Source: Pseudovirgaria hyperparasitica (taxonomy: Eukaryota > Ascomycota > Dothideomycetes > Acrospermales > Acrospermaceae). From it: a stretch of DNA of 64,000 nt. How positions within the stretch are numbered: position 1 is the stretch's first letter; every line of letters starts with the position of its first letter. Location of the stretch: positions 964,133-1,028,132 of the forward strand of contig NW_022985553.1 in NCBI RefSeq assembly GCF_010093815.1, written 5' to 3'. Positions 1-10,234 of the stretch are shown piece after piece. Below the pieces are notes generated by a model. It was not told where the DNA came from. It saw only the letters and a program-made list of their open reading frames with translations, and did no database searches. Made by a program: the position numbers and the translations under genes.

Positions 1-1137
1 ATGTCAGATCCGGATGGATGGAACGTTCGGTAGTCGTCAGGCAGGGAAGCTCATTAGTAGTGAGAAGAGGTAGTTGGGAAAGGGCAGGTTAATTAGGCAA
101 GATCTCGCGTGCGCGCGTGCTTGATTACTTGATTGGGAAGGTGCGTGCGTGCGTGCGCTGCAGTTTGTTGCAGGGACAGGGACAGGGACAGGGATAGTGG
201 TATGGGCATGGGTAGTAGTAAGACTCGATGGCGGAAGTGGTTATTTTTAGGAAGCGCGATAATGTGTTAGTAATGAACGACGACGTTTGCTTCGTCGGAC
301 AGGGGATACACGATACAGTATACAGTATACACCGATGCATGCGAGGTTTTGGGTAGGGCGTTCGATATGCGTCTGACTAACTGATTACATTTCAACTGAT
401 GATTACTTGACAGAGAAGAAGAAGGTTTGAATCGGCTCGCGGCTCGCGGCTCGCGGCTCAAGAAACCTTCAGTCCCCCGTCTCAGAGCGGAGGATTCAGA
501 TCGACTTGACTACAAGGTGAGCGTTTTACGTATTCTCGCCATCCGTCTGTTCCGGCTGGCATTACGAAAAAGAAGGTCTCTAGTGCCGTGCCATAGTTAT
601 TTATTAAGCTTGTGTAGTCCGTATCTGACCGTCGGCGAGTCGGACACGGGCACGCGAGGCTGTGTTGTGTGGTGAGATGGTCAGACGATCGACTTGCTAT
701 CGGTCGAGTATATCAAGATTTGGTGAGATACCTAATGACTATGACGGTGACTCAGCGTGGACGACGTCGTTGCAGAGGGTGATGATTTAGTAGATACGAA
801 TGGGGACCAAAGGCTTAGCAATATCTCAGTGTATGAGCAACAGCTTGATGTCTGTCCATGCACTATGCAACGCATTCTGAATAATGCTCACAAACTATTC
901 ATAAGTCATGTTACATTGTGTCAAGGCTGCAGGGTATGATATCGTATTATTACATGTGAGTAATGAGCCTCGATGCAGGATCTTGAGGTGACACCCCTAA
1001 ACCCTCTTTCGATGCCGCTTCACTCCATCACGACGATGATGTCGCCAAAGGTCCCTTGCCATGTGGTGGGTAGGTGCACGATGCTGTGGCTTCAATGTCG
1101 AGCGGTACACGTGTGCATTGTGCATGGCGCAGACAAA
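1..1137. other. intergenic, short tandem repeats
   Basis: No open frame here has a recognisable domain. The stretch holds a GTGC run (about 141-158), four copies of CAGGGA (171-194) and four copies of the 7-mer CGGCTCG, the last imperfect (433-459). It lies downstream of the minus-strand SWIM-RING gene and probably includes its 3' UTR at the right end. Confidence 0.5.
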
Positions 1138-2381
1138 TCAAGGCTGACCTGCCTCACCCGCTTCGAACAGCTCATTCGCATCTCTGACCTCGTCATTCGC
1201 ACTCGAGTAATCTGAAAGTCATGTCAGCAGACCGTACTGCAGCCAACACAAAGCGCACCATACTCCGTTTGCTAGGCAGTCCTAATGCTGCCCCAATGTT
1301 TCGATATCCGTCCCTGCCTTTGACACCCCCGTTCGCGAGCTTTCTCATTGGGCCTTGAGGTACAGCCGAGTCCTGCCATTCACTGCGGCAATAAGGACAA
1401 GTGACCTTGCTACCACTGGCTCTCTTTGTTGCAGCCCATTTGTCGAAACAGGACTTGTGCATGTTGTTGCCACACGCAGCTTGACACCAAGTAACGGGCT
1501 CCTTCTCCTGTTCCATCTCGAAGCAGCAAATGGGACAGTCGTCTTCAATCGCTTTGCGATTTCCATCGTGACTCTCATCAATAGTGTCGATAGGAAGAGG
1601 AGCACCGTTGAAAATGGCATGAAGCTCAGAGGCCAAGAAAGAGTACTGATACTCCAGTTCAGGTGGAGCTTTGAGAACCTGTGTGAGCACCTATATTGCG
1701 TCAGACCTGTCTACACGCTTGACGCTCATCCACTCACATAGATGATGTGTTTGCAGAACTTGCCCATCCGGCCTTGTGGACAGTTGCAGAAGGGCACTTC
1801 CCTTATGTAGACCTTGTAGATATTGCCTGTTGAGCCTGCGAGTTCCACCCGTTCCTCCGGTACATCCTCAGTGCCTGTCCTCTCACGCTCGATCACGAAC
1901 ATTCTAGTGACATTAGACAAATATGGTCACGCCCATACTGGAATAACGTACCTCTGTGTGAGCGCACGCTTACGGGCTTTGGCATACTCCTCGGGTGGAG
2001 CTGATTGCCAACTGGTCTCGAGTTAGTAGAATATTGATGTTGGCTTCCGATCACGTACTCCTTGACACGCTTCTTCTCTCTCTCCGTCTTCGTCATCTTT
2101 GGTCTTGATTTGGCAGCTACCTTCTGGGTTACTATGGGAGTCTGTGAGGCTTTGGGAGCTTCTGGCACGACAGTAGCGACCGCCTTCGGTTTTGTTCTTG
2201 CTTTTGCCTTCTTTTTGGCGGGTGGTACATCATAGGCTTCGTTGTCACTGTCGTGATCGCGCTTCTTCGTATTCACTTGAGTGGTCACAATAGAAGCCTT
2301 CTTCACGGCGTCGGCGACACCAGAGGTAGGATGCTGGAATGGAAGCTGAGCCTTATTACGAGATCGGGTGATGATAGGCAT
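1138..2381 (-). CDS. SWIM + RING zinc-finger protein, copy 1 (four introns)
   Basis: Five exons on the minus strand: 2059-2381, 1952-2011, 1738-1903, 1264-1690 and 1138-1211, giving 349 aa. Introns are 47, 48, 47 and 52 nt with GTACGT, GTACGT, GTGAGT and GTATGG donors. The N-terminus is basic and Lys/Ala/Pro-rich (likely nuclear). A SWIM finger follows (CxC-x8-CxH, CNCPQGRMGKFCKH), then a RING-type finger starting CPICC and ending CPYCR with a conserved W-x-QAACG-x3-H stretch. SWIM plus RING suggests an E3 ubiquitin ligase of the MEKK1/ZSWIM2 type; that role is inferred. The last intron was placed because removing it gives KRNYSS, matching KRDYST in the neighbour; reading through it gives an unrelated tail. 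The tandem paralogue lies about 0.8 kb upstream on the same strand and has no introns. Start ATG at 2381; no upstream stop-free extension resembles the paralogue. Confidence 0.8.
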
Positions 2382-3206
2382 TATCACGGATGACTGGGCG
2401 CAATACGTGGAACAATTTCGCTGTTGTATGTGTGATGGCCGTGACTTGAGGTTCAAACGTCAAAGCGAACTTTAGGAATGCGAATGCCACGAAGTGTTTG
2501 TACTCTCAAGAAATGAAGTAAGAGGGAGTGGAAGTTGTAGAGAAGTAGAAAAGTTGGACTGCACGTGTGATTAAGTAAAGGCAGAATGATGCCTGGTGTG
2601 TCTGCCTGCCATCGCGACTACCATGGATCTAGACAGGCACCAGTGTGGCGGGGTGAAGTAGCACGACGCGCTGCGCGTCGAAATCTTGTTTGCTCCAATC
2701 GTGCTCTCTACTTAGTATCTCCATGAAAATGAAGTAGAAATTGCCAGCACTCTCCATACTATTAGTAGATTCTCACTGACCTGTTCGATGTCCAAAAGGG
2801 TCCTGCCGTGTCTGCGCTGTCCCAACTCCTAGATCAATCCAGTCAATGCCAGATCATTAGTCCCTGCATCTTATCCGTTGTCAATGTAGATCTTTGAAAA
2901 TACCTATCACTATACATTGGGCATTTCGCCATCAAGAGAGTTGAAAGGAATGTCTGAGGTATACTATGATGCTGACTAATCATCGACACAGTGGAAGGCA
3001 TTCCAGAACTTTGGCGTGTGGAAGCAGGTCAATCTGCACTAAAGATCACTGGGACTCAATGGTACAAGTGTCATGTCTGTGTCCACATTGTGAAACATTC
3101 CCGACTGCACGGAAGTAAGATAGGCCTTGATACTCAGTTCCTCAACCTTCGAGTAGAAGCTACTAGGAGAGGTTGAATCAACCCATCGTAATGTGTTAAA
3201 GTCTCC
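2382..3206. other. intergenic between the two SWIM-RING paralogues
   Basis: This 825-nt stretch should hold the promoter of copy 1 and the 3' end of copy 2. Only short open frames without any domain are seen. I found no direct repeats that would mark the duplication boundary. Confidence 0.5.
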
Positions 3207-4160
3207 TCAGCCATATCCACGGTAGTAATCGTTATCGTAATTCGAGTTGCGGGAGCGCCAGTAATCATTATACGTGCTGTAGTCTCTTTTCCCAGTGAGC
3301 CCGAGTTGGGACGCTACGTTGACGTATCCTTCATCATTTTTGGTCCCGGTCTTCGCGTGCTTCCTAATATCAACATCGTCGTCCTGCTGCCATATGGCTC
3401 TACAGTACGGGCAAGTGACTGAGCTTTGCGATGATTTGGTAGCGGCCCATTGCTCCCAGCATTGCTTATGCATGTTATTTCCACATGCTGCTTTACACCA
3501 AACTATCTTTTCTTTGTTTATCTCCATTTCCTCACAGCAGATTGGACAGTCGTCCTCAACAGGTTTTCGATTACCATCGGATTCAGAGGCATCTGCGGAG
3601 GGTATCGGCGGCGCGCCATCGAAGATCATACGGAGTTCCGAGGAGATGAAGGCAAGCTGGTATCGTAGATTGTCAGGAGCTTTAAGAACCCGCGATAGCA
3701 CGTAGATGATGTGCTTGCATTGATTGCCTTTTCGAGCATGTGGGCAATTACAAGATGGTACCAGTCCAATCCTGATGGTGTAGATATTGCCGCTTGTACC
3801 TGCTAAGTCGATAACTTCTTCAGGTATCTCGCCGGCTATCCTTTCACGATCGACTACGAACATTCGCTGCGTGAGCGCACGATCTCGAATCTCCCAGTAT
3901 GACCTTGGAGGTTTCTCTCGCCATCTCCTGAGTCGCTTCTCTTCTGCCGTGTCTCGCTTTTTCGCCTTCTTTTTTGGACTTTCGCCAACTGCCATTATAT
4001 CACACTCATATCCTGCTGTACTCTTCCGTTTCTTTGTGGTTGTAGGATTGATCTTGTGAGTAGTGCTCGGGCGTGCATGTTGAGTGGAATCACACGACTC
4101 ATCGAAGTCGAGGTCGATAGGGTTGGTCAATGAATCACCTTCGCGCGGTTTTACTCCCAT
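3207..4160 (-). CDS. SWIM + RING zinc-finger protein, copy 2 (intronless)
   Basis: A single 317-aa frame. It begins MGVKPREG, has an acidic N-terminal stretch containing NPIDLDFDE, then a KKKAKKR basic cluster (possible nuclear signal). The SWIM finger CNCPHARKGNQCKH lies near residues 140-153 and the RING-type finger (CPICCEEME to CPYCR) near 205-262. The C-terminus is Tyr/Asn/Arg-rich and ends in YYRGYG. It aligns from the RALTQRMFV stretch to the KR[DN]YS stretch with copy 1 and reads straight through all four places where copy 1 has introns. A ubiquitin-ligase role is inferred from domain content. The N-terminal tails of the two copies do not align, so they have diverged or were acquired separately. 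Confidence 0.85.
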   Translation of the reverse strand: MGVKPREGDSLTNPIDLDFDESCDSTQHARPSTTHKINPTTTKKRKSTAGYECDIMAVGESPKKKAKKRDTAEEKRLRRWREKPPRSYWEIRDRALTQRMFVVDRERIAGEIPEEVIDLAGTSGNIYTIRIGLVPSCNCPHARKGNQCKHIIYVLSRVLKAPDNLRYQLAFISSELRMIFDGAPPIPSADASESDGNRKPVEDDCPICCEEMEINKEKIVWCKAACGNNMHKQCWEQWAATKSSQSSVTCPYCRAIWQQDDDVDIRKHAKTGTKNDEGYVNVASQLGLTGKRDYSTYNDYWRSRNSNYDNDYYRGYG

Positions 4161-4509
4161 GCTGATGGTACCAGTTGCGCTGTGTATACAAGTTTAAATG
4201 GTGGCAATGAGATTAATGAAGCGGAACTGATTACGGCAATCTGTCTGGCTACCTAGTGAACGATGCAAGGGAGGTGAAACCTATGACGCCGTCGTCAAGT
4301 GGCAAAAATCACGCTAACACGCGCTATCACTTGATCTACCGAAACACTGGATCACTGGGATTCCACCTATGTTATGTCAACAATATTAAATTTACTCTAT
4401 CTCAGTACATTGCCTCAGAATACCCGAAAGGGATATTTGGACATATTCGCAACCGTAAGGCAAAGGCGCATTCCAGACACGATGGGAGCTCCTGAGAACT
4501 CTCCCTCAT
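4161..4509. other. intergenic
   Basis: Promoter side of SWIM-RING copy 2 and 3' side of the Sur7-like gene. A 79-codon plus-strand frame is present but has no recognisable content. Confidence 0.5.
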
Positions 4510-5491
4510 TTAACTAGACCTCTTCCAAAATCTTCTCCTCATACGGCTTGATGGCTTCTCGGTCCCCACGTTCCCACTGGGCTCATATGCCTTTTTATTT
4601 CCTTTCCTTCGACCTGTCCTCACATCTCTCCTCGATGCGCAGCAACAGCATTGACCTAAGTGAATGAGCCAGGTGATTATCGCGAATCCAGACGCAATCC
4701 ACATGAATGCAAACATTTCAACACCGATACTTGCTCTGATGTTGAGCTCCGATACTCCTGCGATGACATTTTTGAAGATGACGAACATGACCGTTGCAAT
4801 TACACATGCTACCGTTATGATCAAAGCATTCGTGAAAGCGAGGATCGAAATGGGAAGTGAAGCCCATCGACTGTATATGCCCCAAGGTACCACGAAGATC
4901 AGAACGAAAGAGAGTACAGCGCCAGAAAGGAAAAGCCCAAACATCCAGTGCGAGACCAGCCGGATGAGGTCAAGGATGTCGTTGATGTTTGCGGGCAGCT
5001 GAACTATGAAATGTTAGCGCACGGGAGTCTTTTCATGAACAGCAATAGGACTCACTGCTGGCACCTGCGAGCAACTCGCTTCTCAGGATCTCGACTGGAT
5101 TGAAAGAATACAAGGTTTCTGGGTCAGAGCACTTGGTCACACCTTCGCCATTGTATCCTTCGCAAAATCCCCACAAGTAGACGCGATAAAAATCGTGTAA
5201 TCCAAGCGTCCGCGCAATTGAGTTTAGAAGAGGTGCATTAGGCACGCTGAGCGGGACAATATTGCTCAGGTCGAGGTTGATGAAGTATATTTGCGTTCGA
5301 ACTGACGAAGTAGTAGTACCGCCTACTTCGACCAGAATAAGGAAGATTACCGTGAGTAACAGACAAAAAGAGCTCAGCAGTGCAAATATCTTGCGTGTGC
5401 GCGTTGCCCGTTTGATCTGGACTTCCGATAGATCGTGGCTTCGTTCGACTGCAACATCAGTTGGCGTATCATCTTGTCGTGTTCTAGACAT
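4510..5491 (-). CDS. SUR7/PalI family plasma-membrane protein
   Basis: Two exons, 5056-5491 and 4510-5003, split by a 52-nt intron (GTGAGT donor, GCTAAC branch, CATAG acceptor), giving 309 aa. The layout is that of Sur7/PalI proteins (family knowledge): a cytosolic N-terminus, one hydrophobic segment near residues 35-57 (FALLSSFCLLLTVIFLILV), a long outside loop with the family signature WGFCEGY and a later Cys, then three hydrophobic segments in exon 2 and a basic cytosolic tail. A CCCCA cluster sits at the inner end of the last segment and could be palmitoylated. Sur7-family proteins mark eisosomes and affect cell-wall and endocytic organisation; PalI-like members act in pH sensing. Which branch this belongs to is not decided by sequence reading. 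Confidence 0.8.
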
Positions 5492-6322
5492 GTCAAAGGA
5501 CTCAGCTCTGCGAGACCAGCAAGTCCTATAATTGCCTCCAAGAAACCGTCGAGGTATATAACTTACAGCCGGGAAGAAGTTTCATAGCACACATTCACTT
5601 TGCAATCGCCCCACAGGCCGACCAATATTCCAGAACAATACTGTCGGACAATTTGGCATCGACTAAGACACCATTGACGTGGGGCATAGCCACGCAACAC
5701 CCAAACTTGTACGGAACACCAGCGATTCAGCAGAGTGACAAGCCGCGAATGATTGCATGGAGCGAGAGACATGTGTTGCCTAAGTGGGTCTTGCGCCACG
5801 CTTGAAAACTGATGAGCACCAGGATGATGGGTCTGAGCACGATAAACTCACTTGAGTCCGTGTTCGAGACGTCATATAATACTGTGCAGGCCTCAATTTC
5901 CCCTGTCTAAAACATACTGGCCGGATATTTTCGGCATCGTGAGGTTGCCAGTCTCCTGTTACCCATTGCTACATACACCTTTGCGTGGATAAACCCTTAA
6001 CATCATCACGACAGGAACCAGCCATTTTTATCAGCTCCTTGTCGACAGGTGCCATGTTCTTTGAGGTCAGTTTCCATTGCCTTGTAGCTTGACGGGCTTG
6101 TGCAAGCAGATCTAAGTATACACCCCTTGGCGTTGAAATGCCGTTAGCTCCGAAGGTATGCATACATACTCTGGTACGTCGATGCTGAGTTTAATGGGTC
6201 AAAAACTCTATGTTGGTCAAGCTTTACCTATCCTGTGTCAACCTATGAAACTACCATCGGTAGTCTCATACTTTCCTATAATCTTCATTTTCCTCATTCA
6301 TCTTGCCAACATAGGTTTCAAC
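5492..6322. other. divergent promoter region, Sur7-like / PLC-like genes
   Basis: An 831-nt spacer between divergently transcribed genes, so both promoters must lie here. Frames of up to about 80 codons are present without domains. No further gene is supported. Confidence 0.5.
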
Positions 6323-7657
6323 ATGCGAAAAACCATCATCCTTGGCTACATAGCTGCAATAGCTGCAGCACAGGAATCTATCCTTACCATCGATGGGACT
6401 GTGATTCCCAATGTCGGTGGCGATCAAAGACCCACTGGCTCTCAGTATACGTACATTTCATATACTTCGACGATCCTTATCTCGACCGAAGCTGCAGTAT
6501 CCACCGAAGTCTCGAATAACACAGGAACATCATCGACCAGCGATGGAATCGAAGTTACTGCTCTTGCTGGGAGCACGAAGGTCGACGGCGGCTCAGGTAC
6601 CACCACTGGAACTGGCGCAACGCCTACTAATACACAACCGTGCAATAACTACCCGGAATTTTGTTCTCGAAAGTACTCTAACATCACCGAGGTTGCGGCA
6701 CACAACTCTCCCTACTCCGTTAAAAACAATGCGGCTTCGAATCAGGCTCTCGATGTGACGCAGCAACTTGACGATGGCATTCGAATGTGTAAGTGATCAT
6801 ACCAAGAAAGGGTGTAATCCTACTTATTGACTAGCGAGACAGTACAGGGTTCTATCCATTATGAGAACGAAACTTTGTACTTTTGTCACACAAGTTGTGA
6901 CCTTTTGAATGCTGGGACCGTTGAGCAATACCTGACCAAAGTGGTCACATGGCTACGTAGCAACCCGTATGAGGTCGTTACCATCCTGCTCGGCAACTCA
7001 GACCAAGTCAGTGTTACGAAGTATGTGGATCCAATCCAGAATTCGGGCTTGGGGACTTATGTCTATGAACCTCCAAAGATACCTATGGCAGCGAGCGACT
7101 GGCCAACCCTGGAAGAAATGATTTTGTCTCAAAAACGAGTTGTGATTTTCATGGACTACTCCGCAAACCAACAAGAGGTTCCATATGTCTTGGACCAGTT
7201 CAGCCAGCTTTGGGAAACTCCATTCTCACCCACAGACGTCAACTTTCCCTGTTACGTGAACCGACCTCCTGGTATCAGTGACGAGCAGGCTCGGGATCGC
7301 ATGTATCTCGCCAACCATAATCTGAACACCGAGGTTAAATTTGCCGGAGAGACATTTCTGATTCCAAACACCGCAGTGCTCGATGTCGCAAATGGTGTTG
7401 ACGGTATGGGCAGCCTGGGGAATATGACGGGAAAATGCACGCAAGATTGGGGGAAGCCACCGAATTTCCTGATTGTCGATTACTATAACAGAGGATCTTT
7501 CAACGGCTCCGTATTTGAGGTCGCTGCACAAGCAAATAACGTAACCTATAACCGACGATGTTGCGGCGAAGAGCCATCTAGAGGGAGTCACTTGCGGGTA
7601 TCGCCCCTCCTGGCGAAGGTCATTACTGCTGCTTGTATTTTATATCATTTATCATGA
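6323..7657 (+). CDS. PLC-like phosphodiesterase, secreted, probably GPI-anchored
   Basis: Exons 6323-6788 and 6843-7657 with a 54-nt intron (GTAAGT donor) give 426 aa. Residues 1-17 are a signal peptide (MRKTIILGYIAAIAAAQ). A Ser/Thr/Gly-rich linker to about residue 105 is typical of wall-exposed proteins. The catalytic fold follows: first histidine in VAAHNSPYSV (His127) and second in MLQGSIH (His161), which splicing restores across the junction. These are the usual spacing and context of the X-domain histidine pair in fungal PI-PLC-like proteins. FMDYSAN and FLIVDYYNRGSF belong to later strands of the barrel. The C-terminus ends in a hydrophobic run (LLAKVITAACILYHLS) after a short polar stretch, which fits a GPI-attachment signal. 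Substrate is unknown; members of this family often lack the Y domain and calcium-binding C2 domain of true PLCs, as here. Confidence 0.85.
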
Positions 7658-8443
7658 GCTCAATTACGTTGGAGGAGTGCTTGGTACATGTTTGGATATG
7701 TGAATACTCCTCGGCATTGTTATCTCTTTCTATTTAGAGGTACAGGCGTCATGAGCGTTGGGTGTTCCTAACATACCTTATAATCATCTATCAAGACAAG
7801 GGAAGAGGTTTCCAGGGCTTTCTTCCTACCGAGGGTACTACTTCACTTAAGCGTGTGTCTCTCGGCTCAGGTCAATATGCATGGATCTATAACTGTGACA
7901 TATGTACAGATCTGATACAATACTATCTCAGTGTTTCGGTATGCTAGCGTTTGCTGCTGGTTATTATTAGTAGGCTTTCTGAGATGTAAAGGGTAATCCT
8001 TACGAGCGTTATCACCTTTCAGGTAATGTGTGCAGCGCCCTAACCAAGATTGGCTTTTTGTCTTGATTTGATCAATGCTAGTCTCTTGTCTAGTGATGAA
8101 TCAGGCTATGGCTGCTCGGCCTAAACACGGTGCTACCGGCCTCGGCTATTAATTAAACAAAGCCCTCGGTACTCCACATCTGGGGTAAACCTGACGCTTT
8201 GACGTGCGGGCGGAACTCTAACACATCATATACCCGTGTTATTCCCATTGACGTTTTGCCATTGTATATATTTCAGCAACAATCACATTCTTACATTGTA
8301 GCTACAAAGCTAAGAACATAATCTCAAGACCTGAACCAGTTCCCAGTAAGTACTGCGATGCTCGTCTCCGCTCGTGACGCCGTACATGACGGGGCAATGC
8401 TAATAGCTTCAAGTTCATAAAATCACATCACAAGGCCGCAAAT
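7658..8443. other. intergenic, upstream region of the thiolase gene
   Basis: No coding frame is supported. A GTAAGT donor at about 8346, a GCTAAT sequence near 8398 and several AG sites before the start codon at 8444 would fit a 5' UTR intron of the thiolase gene, but this is inference only. Confidence 0.4.
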
Positions 8444-9870
8444 ATGGTGAACAAGAAAGCGCAAAAGCCATGCTACGTCCTTGGTGTGGGAATGACCAAG
8501 TTCATCAAGCCAAGAGGCAAGGTCGATTACACCGAGCTGGGCTTCGAAGCTGGTGTCAAAGCCATGCTGGACGCCCGCATCAATTACGATGACGTTGATC
8601 AAGGTGTTGCATGCTACTGCTACGGCGACAGTACTTGTGGACAGCGAGTCTTCTATCAGTTTGGCATGACGCAAATCCCCATCTACAACGTCAACAACAA
8701 CTGCTCAACCGGATCCACCGGCCTCTTCATGGGACGGAACATGATTGCGCACGGCGGCTCCGACTGCGTACTTGTCGTCGGCTTCGAGAAGATGTTCCCG
8801 GGTAGTCTCCAGTCATTCTTCAATGATCGTGAGAACCCAACGTCTACTTCACACAAAATCATGATGGAGACGAGAGGTGTTACAAATGCTCCCGGCGCTG
8901 CTCAACTTTTTGGTAACGCCGGTCGGGAGTACATGGAAAAGTGAGTCGAAATCAAAACAAACGTGTATCAAAAACTAAATTGTTCAGGTACGGCGCGAAG
9001 CTCGAAGACTTTGGCGAGATCGCTCGTGTCAACCATCTGCACTCGAAGGACAACCCGTACTCGCAATTCCAGCAGACGTACACTCTCGATCAGGTCATGA
9101 AATCTAAGATGATCTTCGAACCCCTTACTATGCTTCAGTGCTGCCCCACATCCGATGGTGCTGCCGCAGCGGTCCTTGTATCTCAAGAGTTCCTCGACGC
9201 TCGTCCGGAGCTCAAGAGCCAGGCTGTTCTTATTGCAGGCCAGTGCCTTGCTACAGACTCCCCGAACCTCTTCAACAAGAGCTCGATCGAGCTTGTTGGG
9301 TATAGCATGAGCAAACACGCTGCCAAGACCGCGCTTGAAGAGGCTCAGGTCAAGGCCGGAGACATCAAGGTCTGCGAGCTACACGACTGTTTCTCTGCAA
9401 ACGAGATGTGTACAATTGACGCTCTCGGCCTTTGTGAGCCAGGAAAGGCGCATGAAATGGTCCGCAGAGGTGACATCACGCACGGCGGCAAGGTTGTTAT
9501 TAACCCATCTGGTGGCCTGATTTCTAAGGGCCATCCGCTCGGCGCAACTGGTCTTGCTCAGTGTGCTGAGCTCACATGGCAGCTCCGTGGCTGGGCCAAC
9601 AACCGCCTTGCCCCCGACGCTGAAGCTGCTCTGCAACACAATCTCGGCCTTGGTGGCGCCGTTGTCGTGACAGTATACAAGCGCGCCGATGGCAAGACGA
9701 ACGCGAAGCTCTCTGATGCTGAAGTTGGAAAACTGTCTGGTCTGGGTTACAACCCAGCTGTCGTCGCAAAGGGCTTCACGCCTCAGCAAGTCGACCAAGT
9801 ACGATCGAAGAAATCCAGAAGTGATTGGGCTCTGCAGGATATTGAGCAGAAGGTTGAGTCACGTTTCTAG
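8444..9870 (+). CDS. SCP-x type thiolase (sterol carrier protein thiolase, no SCP2 domain)
   Basis: Exons 8444-8940 and 8988-9870 with a 47-nt intron (GTGAGT donor, TTCAG acceptor) give 459 aa. Thiolase landmarks are complete: nucleophile Cys in [12 protein letters not shown] near residue 87, HDCFSANE near 300, and [17 protein letters not shown] followed by GLGGAVVV. The HDCFSANE form and the overall order match the SCP-x subfamily, which cleaves 3-oxoacyl-CoA (including branched chains) in peroxisomes. The SCP2 lipid-transfer domain that animals fuse to this enzyme is absent, as usual in fungi. The C-terminus is SRF, close to but not a standard peroxisomal PTS1 tripeptide. Acetyl-CoA C-acetyltransferase is the main alternative label, but the substrate-loop motifs favour SCP-x. 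Confidence 0.9.
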
Positions 9871-10234
9871 ATATCCCAAAATGTTTGTATAATGCATCGT
9901 AACTTCTATGAGCGAGCGAATTAATTACTAGTCAATTGATGAGGAGATGAACATGATGCAAGTGAGTCTTCGGTGATCCCAAAGGCATTTCGTCGTCTTT
10001 CGTGCCGCGGGCCGGCATATGATCGCATGGGCGCCCTGGCTTCGGTGTCCAACAGGGGCTTGGCACACCCTAACAAGCCCCAAAAAAGTGCTCGATGAGA
10101 TCAAGTTGTCAATTGACAAGGTTCTGGAAACAGACGTTGACCACGACGTGCGCACATTGCATCGTCTAACTTGAAATCTGACGCGTCCTCTTCGATCTCG
10201 CTTCTCAATATAGATCCTCCGTAATGCATTCATA
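9871..10234. other. intergenic
   Basis: A 364-nt spacer between two genes on the same strand. I see no gene or repeat in it. Confidence 0.5.
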
